From the NCBI GenBank assembly GCA_946800325.1, contig OX326959.1:28533115-28597114 (forward strand): DNA of 64,000 bases. The letters are read 5' to 3'. A program made the position numbers and the translations under genes. The notes below the pieces were generated by a model. That model was not told the origin of the DNA, ran no database searches, and saw nothing but the letters and a program-made list of their open reading frames with translations. This document shows, piece by piece, positions 10,850 through 21,240 of the stretch. Within the stretch, counting starts at the first letter, position 1; every line of letters starts with the position of its first letter. The stretch comes from Luzula sylvatica. Its lineage: Eukaryota > Streptophyta > Magnoliopsida > Poales > Juncaceae.

Positions 10850-11437
10850 ATGGAGAAAACCCCGTTATCGAATATATTGGATTCATTTGAGTGTGCAAAT
10901 GGGTCTGAAACAGGTCCGATGATGGATTCATTTGAGTGTGCAAATGGGTCTGAACCGGGTCTGCTCCCATGGTCCGATGATGGATCTAGTATGCAAACCG
11001 AGCCCGACAATGACCCCGAGCCAGACAACGAACTCGCAACAGACTATCAACTGCTGAATCAAAACCATCCGAAAAAACTCTCTGAACAAACTCCTGCCGA
11101 AACCATCACACTCAGGAGGAGTGCACGTCTCCTCTCCAAAAATGCAGGAATTTTCTCGACACCAATGCAGAAGGCAGAATTCAATAAGTACAAAGAAATC
11201 TCGAGTTCAAGGAAGAAATATTACAAAGCCAAGCCGGACTTTCTAGTGGAGAAGGTCGAATTAGATGAAGGAAAAGAATTTCTCAATGTAGAGGATGTTG
11301 TTTCTATTCTGAACAATAGCGGAATAAAGATTAATGAAGGACTAATGAGTGAGATGATAGAGCTGGCCGACAAAATTGTTGATGATCAGAATGTTGTCGA
11401 GGCAATCATGGAGCCTCAAGGTGCCATTCATGTTTAA
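10850..11437 (+). CDS. Putative LINE ORF1 remnant, 195 residues
   Basis: I chose the ATG at 10850 (MEKTPLSNIL) because the upstream open frame is made of the 46-bp leader repeat. The product is acidic at the start, with an exact repeat of the segment DSFECANGSE, then a basic patch LRRSARLLSKN and a lysine-rich stretch SSRKKYYKAKPD, and an acidic helical C-terminus. It precedes ORF2 in the same orientation by 236 nt, which is the ORF1 position. I do not see an RRM or CCHC knuckle, so the nucleic-acid-binding core of plant ORF1 proteins is missing or too diverged to recognise. The frame is intact. It may be a shortened ORF1 tail. Confidence 0.5.
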   Translation: MEKTPLSNILDSFECANGSETGPMMDSFECANGSEPGLLPWSDDGSSMQTEPDNDPEPDNELATDYQLLNQNHPKKLSEQTPAETITLRRSARLLSKNAGIFSTPMQKAEFNKYKEISSSRKKYYKAKPDFLVEKVELDEGKEFLNVEDVVSILNNSGIKINEGLMSEMIELADKIVDDQNVVEAIMEPQGAIHV

Positions 11438-11673
11438 GGAAAACTACGCGATAGGAACGAGGTGGATTGGGGTGTGTGGTTCTGTGATGTTTTGTTATAG
11501 TGAGTATTATTTTGTTGTGTGCTTCGTGCGTAGTAGAAGATATAGGAAGATAGGTTCGATGCTTACAAGAATCTGGGACTATTTTGTTGCCTTTTTTATT
11601 TTATTTTGTGTTGCCAGATTTATGTTAATCTATCTTCCTGTAGTCTTAATTATGATGCTTCTTTTCTTTCTTT

Positions 11674-14600
11674 ATGTTTAATCGTTCTTGTAAGTTTATT
11701 AGTTGGAATGTAAGAGGACTTAACCAACCAGAAAAAAGAATTACCATAAAAAAAGCTATTATGTTGGAAGCCCCAAATTTAGTATGCATACAAGAATCAA
11801 AATTAAACACTTACAACGATACTATTCACAAAGAGATATGCGGCACAACACTATCGGGATTCGCAACTCTGGATGCAATTGGAACTGCGGGTGGAATAAT
11901 CTTTGCATGGAGCGAGAACAGATTCAAAAAGATAGAAGAATTCAGGTCTGAACATACTCTAACTCTTCAATTAGAATGCATGTGGGACGGTACGCAAATT
12001 CTAGTTACGGGTGTCTATGGCCCCACCAACCCAACTTCTAGAGAATATTTTTTTAACCAACTGCACGACATCCACAACTCAAATAACCTTCCGTGGATGA
12101 TTTTGGGAGATTTTAATATAGTTTTAAACCCGCAAGAAAGAAATGGTGTTGTCTCAAATTGGAGATGCATGCTCAAATTTAGACAAGCTAATACAAGATT
12201 TAGAACTTCTTGACATACAATTTCAAAATAGGAAATTTACATGGGCAAATAATCGGGACATATCATCCATGACAAGATTAGATAGATTTCTCTTTACTAC
12301 TCAATGGGCGAGACTATTCCTGGATGCAAGCCAGATAGCCTTAGCCACTACGGACTCAGACCATTGTCCCATCCTATACACGGCGAAGACTTCGTTTCCG
12401 GCCTCCAATATATTCAGATTTGAGAACTACTGGCTCAAAATGCCCGAGCTCCAAGAACTAATACTGGTCCCAAAATACGACCTCTTCACCCACTGAATTA
12501 GCATCCAAGATGTCGCAGCTAAGTAAAATTGTTAAAACATGGAGCAAAAATCGAGTAAAATCGGTACCGCTGATGCTTGACAATTGTCGAGATGTTATTA
12601 GATGGATGGACATAAAAATGGAAACGAGACCGCTAACGACATTGGAAAAATGGCTACGCCTCTTAATAAAAAACAGGTTCAAAGAGTTATCTAATTGGGA
12701 AGAAATTTATTGGAAACAACGAACAAAACAACGCTGGCTAAAGCGAGGGGATGCGAACACACATTTTTTTCATCAGTTAGCATCACATAAAAAAAAGGTC
12801 TACAACAATCGCGGCACTTAATGATGGAAATTCGGTGGTTAGAGACTATAAAGGGAAAGCACGCATACTGTTTAATTTCTTCAAAGATCAAATGGGCTCA
12901 CAGGGTCAACACAACGGATCCAACCAAATCAATCTTCAACATATGTACAGAGAAGAGACAATGGACCTAGGAGACATCAACGAACCGATAACAATGGAAG
13001 AAATAAAGAACGCAATAAATTCTTGGGGAACCGATAAATTTCCGGGTCCAGATGGTTTCACTGCTGAATTCTTCAAATTCTTTTGGGAGACAATGAAGCA
13101 AGATATTTTTCACACACTCAATTCGGACGATATCCTAAACTCAGGTATGTCAGACTTAAACCAATCATATATTGCTTTAATACCCAAATCAGATACGCCG
13201 GAATCTCCAAAGGACTTCAGACCTATCAGCCTCACACTCTTTACAACGAATATTCTCGAAAATTCTGGCAACGCGACTAAAATATAAAATTAATCACCTA
13301 ATAAAAGGAAACCAAACTGCCTTCATCAAAGGTCGAAACATAACTGATGGTTTTGTCTATGCCCAAGAAATCCTTAATTTAGCTAAATGTACTAGAACAC
13401 CTCTAGTGGCCTTCAAGGCCGATATCGCCAAAGCTTTCGATACAATTTCTTGGGATTTCATCATAAACGTTCTAACTGCAAGAGATTTTGGAGAGACCTG
13501 GATAAAATGGGTTCGGAATTCGATACTCCCGGGTTCGACAAAAATTATAGTAAATGGAGTTGCGGGAAAAACTATACACTTACGGCGAGGAGTAAAGCAA
13601 GGAGATCCATTATCGCCATATCTATTCATTATAGCCATAGACGTACTGGCAACCTTACTTCATAACCTGGCAGCTGCAAATTTTATATCACCACCATTGC
13701 CAATGACGAAAACATGTCTTCTCTATGCGGATGACTCCATGTTTTTCATTAAGCCAGAATCGCAACAAATAAGAAGACTAAAATTCATCCTATTAATTTT
13801 TGGCCAAGAATCCGGACTTAAGATCAATTATCAAAAATCGGAATTCTCGGTCGTTACAAGGGATGATGTCGATCTTAACGAAATGGCCCTTGCACTTGGA
13901 TGCAATTTTAAGGAGTTTCCCATGCAATATTTGGGCTTACCTTTATCTGATAAAAAACTGAAAAAAGTAGATTATCTTCCATTAATAGATAGGTTTGCAA
14001 ACCGACTTTCTGGATGGAAGAAAAATCTGCTCTCCTTAGGAGGGCGACTTGTACTGTTAAACTCAGTTCTTACAGCACTTCCCACATACTTTATGCCCGT
14101 CTTTCGACTACCCGCATGGCTTATCCAGGAAATCGACAAAATTCGTAGGAATTTCCTTTGGAGAACGGGATATTGCCTGGTCGCATGGGATAAAGTGTGC
14201 AAACCAAAAGAACTAGGAGGTTTAGGGATTCTACATCTACAAACTTTCAACACTGCCTTGCTTACCAAATGGTTATGGAAATTTCATACAGAAACTCCAA
14301 CAGATTGGATGACACTAATAAAACTTTCCACTGGGTTCTCATACATTACCGACAATCTGACTGCCAAATCGAGATCATCCTCTTTTTGGAAAAGTATACT
14401 GATATGTTCTCCTTTCTTCTTCTGCTCGACTGAGTTCAATGTTGGGAATGGAATGGGTATTGAGTTTTGGTCTTCAAAATGGGCAGGTGATATCTTCAAA
14501 AATAAATTCACAGCATTATATTCTTATGCTCGAAAACAAGCTGGATCCGTCGATAGTTTTCTTTCAAATGGAAGATGGTCAGTTGAATTGCATGACAATC

Positions 14601-15208
14601 CTTCAGCGCAAGCACAAGACCAGCTTCAAAATTTAATGCAGCAAATACAAGTGATACAAACATCGCAACAAAGTCCGACTCCAAAGTGGAAATGGGAATC
14701 GAAAGAACAATTCACGGTTAAGAGCACATATAATCAGCTAGTTAAGGGAGTATATACGTTATCCGACCTTAATAATATATGGAAGCTTAAATCACCGCTC
14801 AGAATTAAGATTTTTGGATGGTTATCCTTACAATGGAGAATATTAACTGTGGACAATTTACGTAAACGGGGATGGATACTCGCCAATAGATGCACGCTGT
14901 GTAAAAGTGATGAGGAGTCTGTGGACCATATATTTACTTCATGTAGATTTGCATTTGAAGTATGGTCTTTCATCAACCAAAAATATCCGGTCATGCGATT
15001 AACAAACTTACAATCCGTACTTCAACAATTATCAGACCATTCCGCACAAACCGAACTACAACAAATAATATTGGCTTTCATCTTCCATGTATGGAAAGAG
15101 AGATGTAATCATATTTTTCAAGAGTCAGTAAAGACTGTAGGAATGGTGGCCTCACTTATTAAAGATGAGATTACAAATTGGAATCGACACATATGCAACA
15201 ACAACTAG
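11674..15208 (+). pseudogene. LINE ORF2 (endonuclease, reverse transcriptase), at least four frameshifts
   Basis: The N-terminal apurinic-like endonuclease starts at 11674: FISWNVRGLNQPEKR, LVCIQESKLN, VYGPTNP, ILGDFNIVLNP, then, in another frame from about 12143, FTWANNR, RLDRFL and TDSDHCPI. The linker has the usual RWLKRGDANTHFFH. Reverse transcriptase motifs follow: GPDGFTAEFFK, FRPISL, QTAFIKGRNI, KADIAKAFDTISWDF (motif A), GVKQGDPLSPYLF, and YADDSMFF (catalytic YADD) at about 13727, then MQYLGLPLS. The C-terminal zinc-binding part has KWKWESKEQFTVKS, IWKLKSPLRIKIFGW and CTLCKSDEESVDHIF..C. The last 600 residues (13406-15208) are one open frame, but shifts near 12150, 12490, 12800 (an A8 run) and 13258 break the protein. 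It cannot mobilise as it stands. Confidence 0.95.
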
Positions 15209-15402
15209 CTATATTTTCTTTTCTTTTCTTCTCTTTTTATTTTTATTTTTTATTTTTTCACTGCATTTAATTTAAACTAACTACTAGTATCCCTGATCAA
15301 CTCGATTGGAGATGCTCGTGTGTACATAAAAACATTTTATTTTATTAATATATTGGACGTAGGACTTTGAGCATACTCCTTAAAATAAAAATAAAAAAAA
15401 AG

Positions 15403-15633
15403 ATAATTTCGAATTAAAGAACTAACTTTGAAGTAATTTTTTGGTTATTTGGGAGATAATTTGCAATTGGTCGTAATTAAGGATGCAGAACATTCGTTTA
15501 TATTTTATTTGAATTTTAAAAATTAAATTATTATATTTTTGTTTAGTTTATCTTGCATTTTTATTATAATTGTTATAAATTATTATCATTTTTAGTGACC
15601 GTTTATTACCGTTTTACGACATTTTTTCATTTT
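15403..15633. other. Short AT-rich spacer
   Basis: No gene or delimited element seen between the LINE tail and the FAR1-type fragment. Confidence 0.4.
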
Positions 15634-16320
15634 TTCGATAAAGGGGTCACATCCCTAGCAGTACGCAGTAAAGGGGCTGAACCATCGAGCAATCAGCCAT
15701 TGCGTGATCCACCTATTTCCCAGTGTAAGGGAAAGAGAAAGCCGCAGCGCTTCAAGCCTCCTACAGAGAGAATTGCGAAGAAAAGGCGAACTTGTAGTAT
15801 ATGCCATAACAAAGCGGGGCATAATGCTTCGACATGTCCAGAGGTAATCATTATTAGGGGAGTTCTACCATACACCATTTTACAAGGGTATTTTGGGTAT
15901 TTTAGCAATTAATTCTATTTGTAAAAATGGTGTATCATAAAATTTATCTTTTATGGAAATTTTGATTTAAATGAACAACAAAAAATTCCAATTTAGTTAA
16001 ACATTAATTGATAAATATATTTGATATCTTATCTTAAATATTCATAAATGGATAATTACTCCAAATACCCTTGAAAATTGGTGTATGATAAGGAAAGAGG
16101 TATATGATAGAATCCCCCTCATTATTAATTATTATTATACGTCACAAAATTGCATTATTTCTAATATTTGTTTTTCATGTATGATTTGTAGAAAATTAAG
16201 TTGGGGGGAAATGGCCAGTGCAACAGAAGAGATGATTTTGATGGAGGCGTTTGTGATGATCAAATTGAATCCGATGATTACGGTGATTTTAGAGTTTGTG
16301 ATTTTATTTTGGTATTTTAG
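15634..16320 (+). pseudogene. C-terminal end of a FAR1/MULE-type protein with zinc knuckle
   Basis: Exon 1 (to 15843) reads PLRDPPISQCKGKRKPQR, then a basic run KKRRTC, and a zinc knuckle CSICHNKAGHNASTC (C-x2-C-x4-H-x4-C, as in SWIM/zinc-knuckle tails). A GTAATC donor follows the residues CPE. After the intron, exon 2 (16192-16320) continues in frame (KIKLGGNGQCNRRDD) to an acidic tail and TAG at 16318. The RDPP...KGRxK...KK..C..C pattern is the C-terminal end of FAR1-related proteins, which descend from Mutator-like transposases. The large N-terminal transposase/SWIM part is missing, with the LINE lying directly upstream, so I call it a fragment. The intact splice frame suggests it was a working gene end not very long ago. 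Confidence 0.65.
15857..16118. mobile_element. Mutator-like MITE, 262 bp, inside the FAR1-type intron
   Basis: Ends are GGGGAGTTCTACCATACACC and the inverse GGTATATGATAGAATCCCCC. The 9-bp duplication TCATTATTA is perfect at 15848-15856 and 16119-16127. It is the same family as 25770-26029. Without it the host intron would be about 77 nt, in line with other introns in this window. Confidence 0.92.
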
Positions 16321-17579
16321 GGTTATTTTGAATTTATTTGTAAATGTTGGGTTTGATCATATTTTGGTAAATTAGGGTTCATTTTGATGAGTAATAATCA
16401 TATGAACTTAATTGTGATTTATATATTTTGGTTAGTTTTACAATTTTATAATTTATTGGACTTATTTGTAAATTTATATCATTTTGTTTATGTTTCACAA
16501 TTTTATGATATCTTTCTAAATGTACGAGTCAAATTGCAATCGCTACACGCATGTTGTTGGTATCATTGTTAATTTGTTTCGGTACCATTATTACTTTGTT
16601 TCGGTACTTTGTTTCGATACATTTTGTTAATTGCTTATATATCCTCCAAAACTGATCAAATTTGAATGTTTTTGTTCAATTGAAGTATATATCTGTTTTT
16701 TTTTTCACTCAAGTCCCTTAATATGTTAAAGTTTTTGTTTCGGCCTGTTCGGTGGTGTAGTTTTTGTGTCTAGGATGTAAAGTTTTTAAGAAATTGAAGT
16801 AATTAAAACTTGCTAGTGTTCTCTCCAACTTAGGAAGTATAGTTTTGTTATTCCTAAACTTGTAAAACTTGAACTCAATAGTGGATATATCTTTGTTTTG
16901 AAAACTTGTCTAAGAGTAGATATTTGAAAACTCACTCTCACTCTCTCTCTCTCTTGTGACCAAACAAGCATAACTCTTCATGAATTATTTCTTTATTTTC
17001 ATGTATTATTTTTATTTAAATAATTTAATTTAATATAATTTGAAAGAATAAGAATTTATTTATTTACAAATTTATTTATAACATTCTCTAAAAATTAATG
17101 GTATTAAAAATAATATTATCTAAAAAATAGTTGTATTAAAAATAATATTTTCTAAAAAATAATGGTATTAAAAAATAATGTTCTCTAAATAATAATTGTA
17201 TTAGAAAAATAATATTCTCTAAAAAATAATATTCTCTTAAAATTAGTTGTATTAAAAATAATGTTCTTTAAAAATTAATGGTATTAAAAAATAATAATTT
17301 CTAAAAATTACATGGAACTTTTCATAAGAATTGTAAATTATTGGTACATTATTGATAGGATTTATTTATGTCACATGATAATAATGTTTTAATATGATTG
17401 AGAATTAAATATGATAGTTATAGAATTTCACAAGAAATAATATAATTTTAGAATATTCTATTTGTTCAGTTTTTTAAACTTTCATGTAAAACATGTATTA
17501 ATTAATATGTTATGTTATGTATTAATTTTATCGGATACCATATTAAAAAATATTTGTGATTTTTTTGAACTTATCATCC
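16321..17579. other. AT-rich spacer with short tandem repeats
   Basis: Around 17085-17300 a degenerate unit of about 30-40 bp recurs, built from ATGGTATTAAAAATAA and ATTCTCTAAAAAATA. No coding frame is convincing. Confidence 0.5.
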
Positions 17580-17619
17580 AAATAATAATTGTATTCAATA
17601 TCGTATTCATATTTATCTT

Positions 17620-17700
17620 CGTATTCGGAATCGGATATCGGATATCGTATTCGTATTCGAAATGCGATATCGGATATCGTATTCGAAATCCGATAATAAT
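17620..17700. repeat. Cluster of TATCGGATATCG / CGTATTCG words
   Basis: Short direct and inverted GATATCGGATATCG and GTATTCGTATTCG words. They may be a scrap of the GGATACG-type hAT family seen at 51256, but no ends are visible. Confidence 0.4.
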
Positions 17701-17760
17701 AATAATGTATTTAGAGATTAATAGTAATAATAGTAATAATGATGTATTTAGCAATTATTA

Positions 17761-17761
<1 letters not shown>

Positions 17762-17855
<94 letters not shown>
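17762..17855. repeat. Compound (GAT)n(AAT)n microsatellite
   Basis: About 16 GAT units switch abruptly to about 14 AAT units. Further interrupted AAT tracts continue to about 18000. Confidence 0.95.
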
Positions 17856-17856
<1 letters not shown>

Positions 17857-18499
17857 TATTTAGAGATTAATAATAATAATAGTAATAATAAGTGTAATAA
17901 TAATAATTATAACAATAATAATAATATATTTAGAAATTAATAATAATAATAATAAATGCATTTAAAAACTAATAATAATAATAATAATAATAATGTATTT
18001 AGCAATTAATAATAGTTTGATAGTTATAAAATTTCATTAGAAACAATACAATTATAAGATATTTTATTCATTTCCTACATCTAATCCTATGATTTTCATC
18101 AAACACCTTTTAAGCATCCTACACTCATAGTTTTTGCATTTTCCTGGTATGATAGTTTCCTGATATTCATATATCGGTTTCCTGCAACTACGAGTTTCCT
18201 GCTGCTACACAAAACTGACCTAGCAAACACGCCTAAGTCTTTTTAATATCTCACTCAGAAGTAAGATTTTACTATTATTTATTTTTTAAATAATCACAAA
18301 AAGGAAAAAGAAATAAGACAGAAAAAATAACTTACACAGGGAATAAAATTATTGATCCTTCACTAATATACCCAATTGGGGAAAATTTACTTCCATCTTA
18401 TTGAATCTTCTTCTGCCCTGTAATACAATACCCAATTAATGTTAATTATGTTTAAATTATACCAAAATTCGTTTGAATATATACCCAATTATTGTACAT

Positions 18500-18620
18500 C
18501 AATTGTATAGCACACCTGATCGAATTCACAGAAGCCCTTTTCATCGCTCAGCGCCACGACAGCAGCTGCTCCGCGCACGTCTCGGATCCTCCTTTCAAAG
18601 ACAATTACAATCGTGTCCAA
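18500..18620. other. GC-richer island, possible orphan exon
   Basis: GC content rises sharply in an otherwise AT-rich stretch. On the minus strand a frame reads ERRIRDVRGAAAVVALSDEK and meets a CAG|GTGTGC donor-like site; the plus frame is also open. I recognise no family and cannot decide the strand. Confidence 0.2.
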
Positions 18621-18929
18621 AATTCTAAAGCCAATTACGATTTTCATTACTTCAATGCCAATAACAGTCTTCAAAATCCAATAGCAATTGTGATTCATGT
18701 AACCACATGTTCAATTTGAAAGAGAAAATGCCAATGCTTTTTAAGTATTATACAATGGAATTGATCAAAGACCCAATTTCAGAGATTAATTACAAATACT
18801 AATAGTACTCAATCAAAAATGGTAAACTGATTTTTTTAAGCTCGGGTATGTAATTTCTTAGTTAATGTGTATGCTAACTGTAAAAAATTCCCCCTTTGGG
18901 GTGAATGTAGTAATCGAACACACACCGTT

Positions 18930-19345
18930 TGATTGATTTTCATTGGAGCACGATCGCGAGGGAACAGAGTGGAGCCTTCGCAAAGCGCGCCAGCGGATCA
19001 CCTCCCTTTTGGGTGGTCCTGCAATACAGGAAGGAGGGCGGCTCCTTTGAAGGGCTTCTGGCATGAAGAGCTCTGGAAAAGCCAACCACACGAGAAGCGA
19101 GAAGGATTGAAGATTCTCTCGCACGGCGCGCTATGGAGTGTAGCTTTTGCGCGAGAGCGAGCGAGCGAGCGAGAGAGAGCGAGCGAGTACTGTGGAGTGG
19201 AGAGCGGTATTTGGGTTCGGGCAGGGGAAATGAATTTGGGAAGAGTTGTTTGCTGGAAAGAATCTCAGCCCTTCGTCCAAGTAAGACGGAGAGTCTAGAT
19301 TGGGACTCCAAATAATGCTCCGTGAAATCATCCCCATATATATAC
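18930..19345. repeat. GC-rich block resembling one arm of the long-TIR element
   Basis: The right border (CTCAGCCCTTCG, a GAGTCT pair, then CCCATATATATA and AATATGTGGG) shares its order of motifs with the right arm of the element ending at 5735, and both have a central GA-rich tract. Similarity outside these motifs is weak. I see no partner arm in the window, so it may be a solitary TIR of a related family or a promoter-like CpG-rich island. Open frames on both strands are probably compositional. Confidence 0.4.
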
Positions 19346-19687
19346 ATTGAAAATATGTGGGAATGTTAATCACTGATGTGCTACGTAACGAGAATAGTCG
19401 TGCTACGTAACGAAAATGTTAATTATGTTTTTCATCGTAATATAAAGAACACATAAATATGATAATATTGATAATATCATTTCATCATATAATTATTTGA
19501 ACTAAATTGTTGATTATGTAGCGCGACCATCGACTAGCGATTAATCACTGATTAATCGGCCGTCAAGACCGATTTCTGAAACACTGATTTCATTACCTCC
19601 CCTTCCCTTTCTTTCCCGTCCATTACCCTCAAACCAAGCAAAACCTAAGTTACTTATAAATTATTATAATTGTGGGTACTTCCTAAG

Positions 19688-20141
19688 TAAGGGTGAGCAT
19701 TCGGTTGAACCGAACCGAATAAGAGCAAACCGAATTAAACCGAACCGGACTAAATTCAAACCGAACCGAACCGAATAAAATTTGAACCGATTTAAAACCG
19801 AACCGAATTAGAAGTTTTATAATGTTAAGATTCAAGTAGTATTTAGTAAAAAAATATAAAAACAGATCATATAAAATATATTTATCCATATTTTTAATTT
19901 TACAGTATTAAATTTTAATTTTTTTTAAATGAACATAATAAAAAAGTAAAAAATAGTGTTTATCGGTCGGTTCGGTTTAATCGGTTCTGGAAATACCAAA
20001 ATCGAACCGAACCGAATAAACCGAACGATATCAATTTTTGAACCGAACCGAACCAAATAAATCGAAAAACCGAACCGATTAAACCGAATTCGATCGGTTC
20101 GGTTCGGTTCCCAAATAAACCAAATCATTTGCCCACCCTTA
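19688..20141. mobile_element. hAT-type MITE, 454 bp
   Basis: Ends are TAAGGGTGAGCATTCGGTT and the inverse AATCATTTGCCCACCCTTA. The perfect 8-bp duplication TTCCTAAG lies at 19680-19687 and 20142-20149. Sub-terminal regions are full of ACCGAA/TTCGGT repeats; the core is AT-rich with no transposase. Confidence 0.95.
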
Positions 20142-20329
20142 TTCCTAAGTTTGTTATTCAATACAAGTGGCATTTTAGTGACGATAATTATGCGCATTCA
20201 TTTTTTTTTTGTGATAATAATTTTTATTTTATTTGTCTGAATACAAACATTATTTATGCAATTGCAATTATTAAAATAAAAGCATGTATTTTATTATCAA
20301 CATTACATTAATTACTAATACAAAGTTCA

Positions 20330-20520
20330 AACAACATACTATTTGAAGATGTAGACAATATGGGTATGGAAGTGGAAGGTGGTCGTCGTGACGACATATG
20401 CGGCTGTTTTGTAATATTAAGTGGAGACCATGAAAAATGCAAAGTTGTCAAGAACTCGATAAGAGATGCAAATTGTAACATTATATGCCTACGAGAAACT
20501 GAATGAGAATTGCCAATCCT
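20330..20520 (+). pseudogene. Possible scrap of a LINE endonuclease start
   Basis: One frame reads VVKNSIRDANCNIICLRETE, resembling the start of plant LINE endonucleases (compare VCIQESK at 11800). It is bracketed by a 55-bp direct repeat (20290-20345 and 20797-20851, around AAAGTTCRAACAACATACT). The match is short, so this is tentative. Confidence 0.35.
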
Positions 20521-20559
20521 TTTTCACATGAAGAGAGTACGTCATAATGTCACCAATAT

Positions 20560-21035
20560 TTACCAATGTAGAATTAAAAAATGCCGAGGGCTAAAGGGGG
20601 TCAAATGACATCATCCACAAATGCTTTCCAAATTACAAACAAATACCCTACCATCCCGTTTTTGTCTAAACACGATAATCAATTCACAATAAGGTTTTTG
20701 TTTCTTACTTACAAATGTTTATGGACCAAATAGAAATGACCTAGAAATCTGCCTAGCCAAAATTAATACAATACGAAATAATTATATTTTGTTATCAATA
20801 TTACACTAATACTAAGGCAAAGTTCGAACAACATACTATTTGATTAATTCTAACTAAATGTTTATTTATGTAATATGTGTTTCTATTAAAAGTACTTTAA
20901 TTGAGTTCAATCCAAATCAATTTTATAATATTTTACGTGACTTCATTTGGTCACTGGAGCGCACAATATTTATTTTACCACAACTAACTTACATGAAAAC
21001 GAGTCGAATATACACCAGATAAATATAGGTTTTAT
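20560..21035. other. AT-rich spacer
   Basis: Apart from the second copy of the 55-bp direct repeat, nothing recognisable. Confidence 0.4.
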
Positions 21036-21037
21036 AT

Positions 21038-21230
21038 AATTGACCCCCAGAACTCACTCAAACACTCTTGATGCGTCAATCGAAAATGTTTTAATTAATT
21101 GATTAGATTCGTAAATAGATTGATTGGACCCCTTAATTGAATCATTCTATTCAACCATTGATTACAAATCTAATCAATTCATTTAAATACCCTCGATTGA
21201 CGTATCAAGAGTGTTTGAGTGAGTTTTGAG
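21038..21230. mobile_element. Small MITE with ~45-bp TIRs
   Basis: The arm AACTCACTCAAACACTCTTG is repeated inverted near 21200-21222 (CAAGAGTGTTTGAGTGAGTT), and the similarity extends through the block CGTCAATCGA. A diverged relative occurs at 39555-39730. Target duplication is not clear. Confidence 0.75.
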
Positions 21231-21240
21231 AGCCAAGTAT

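Larger units (their letters stand above)
10703..15402 (+). mobile_element. L1-type LINE retrotransposon, near full length, frameshifted
   Basis: Layout 5' to 3': a short tandem-repeat leader (10703-10835), an ORF1 remnant (10850-11437), an ORF2 with endonuclease, reverse transcriptase and zinc-binding parts (11674-15208), and an A-rich 3' end near 15382-15402. This is the order of plant L1 elements. Exact insertion limits are uncertain, because I found no convincing target duplication around the A-rich tail. Confidence 0.85.

Noticed and set aside
13406..15208. Stand-alone 600-residue reverse transcriptase gene (for example a domesticated RT or retron)
   Set aside because: Upstream frames continue the same LINE ORF2 (endonuclease, fingers region) with simple frameshifts, and the zinc-binding tail is that of a plant L1.
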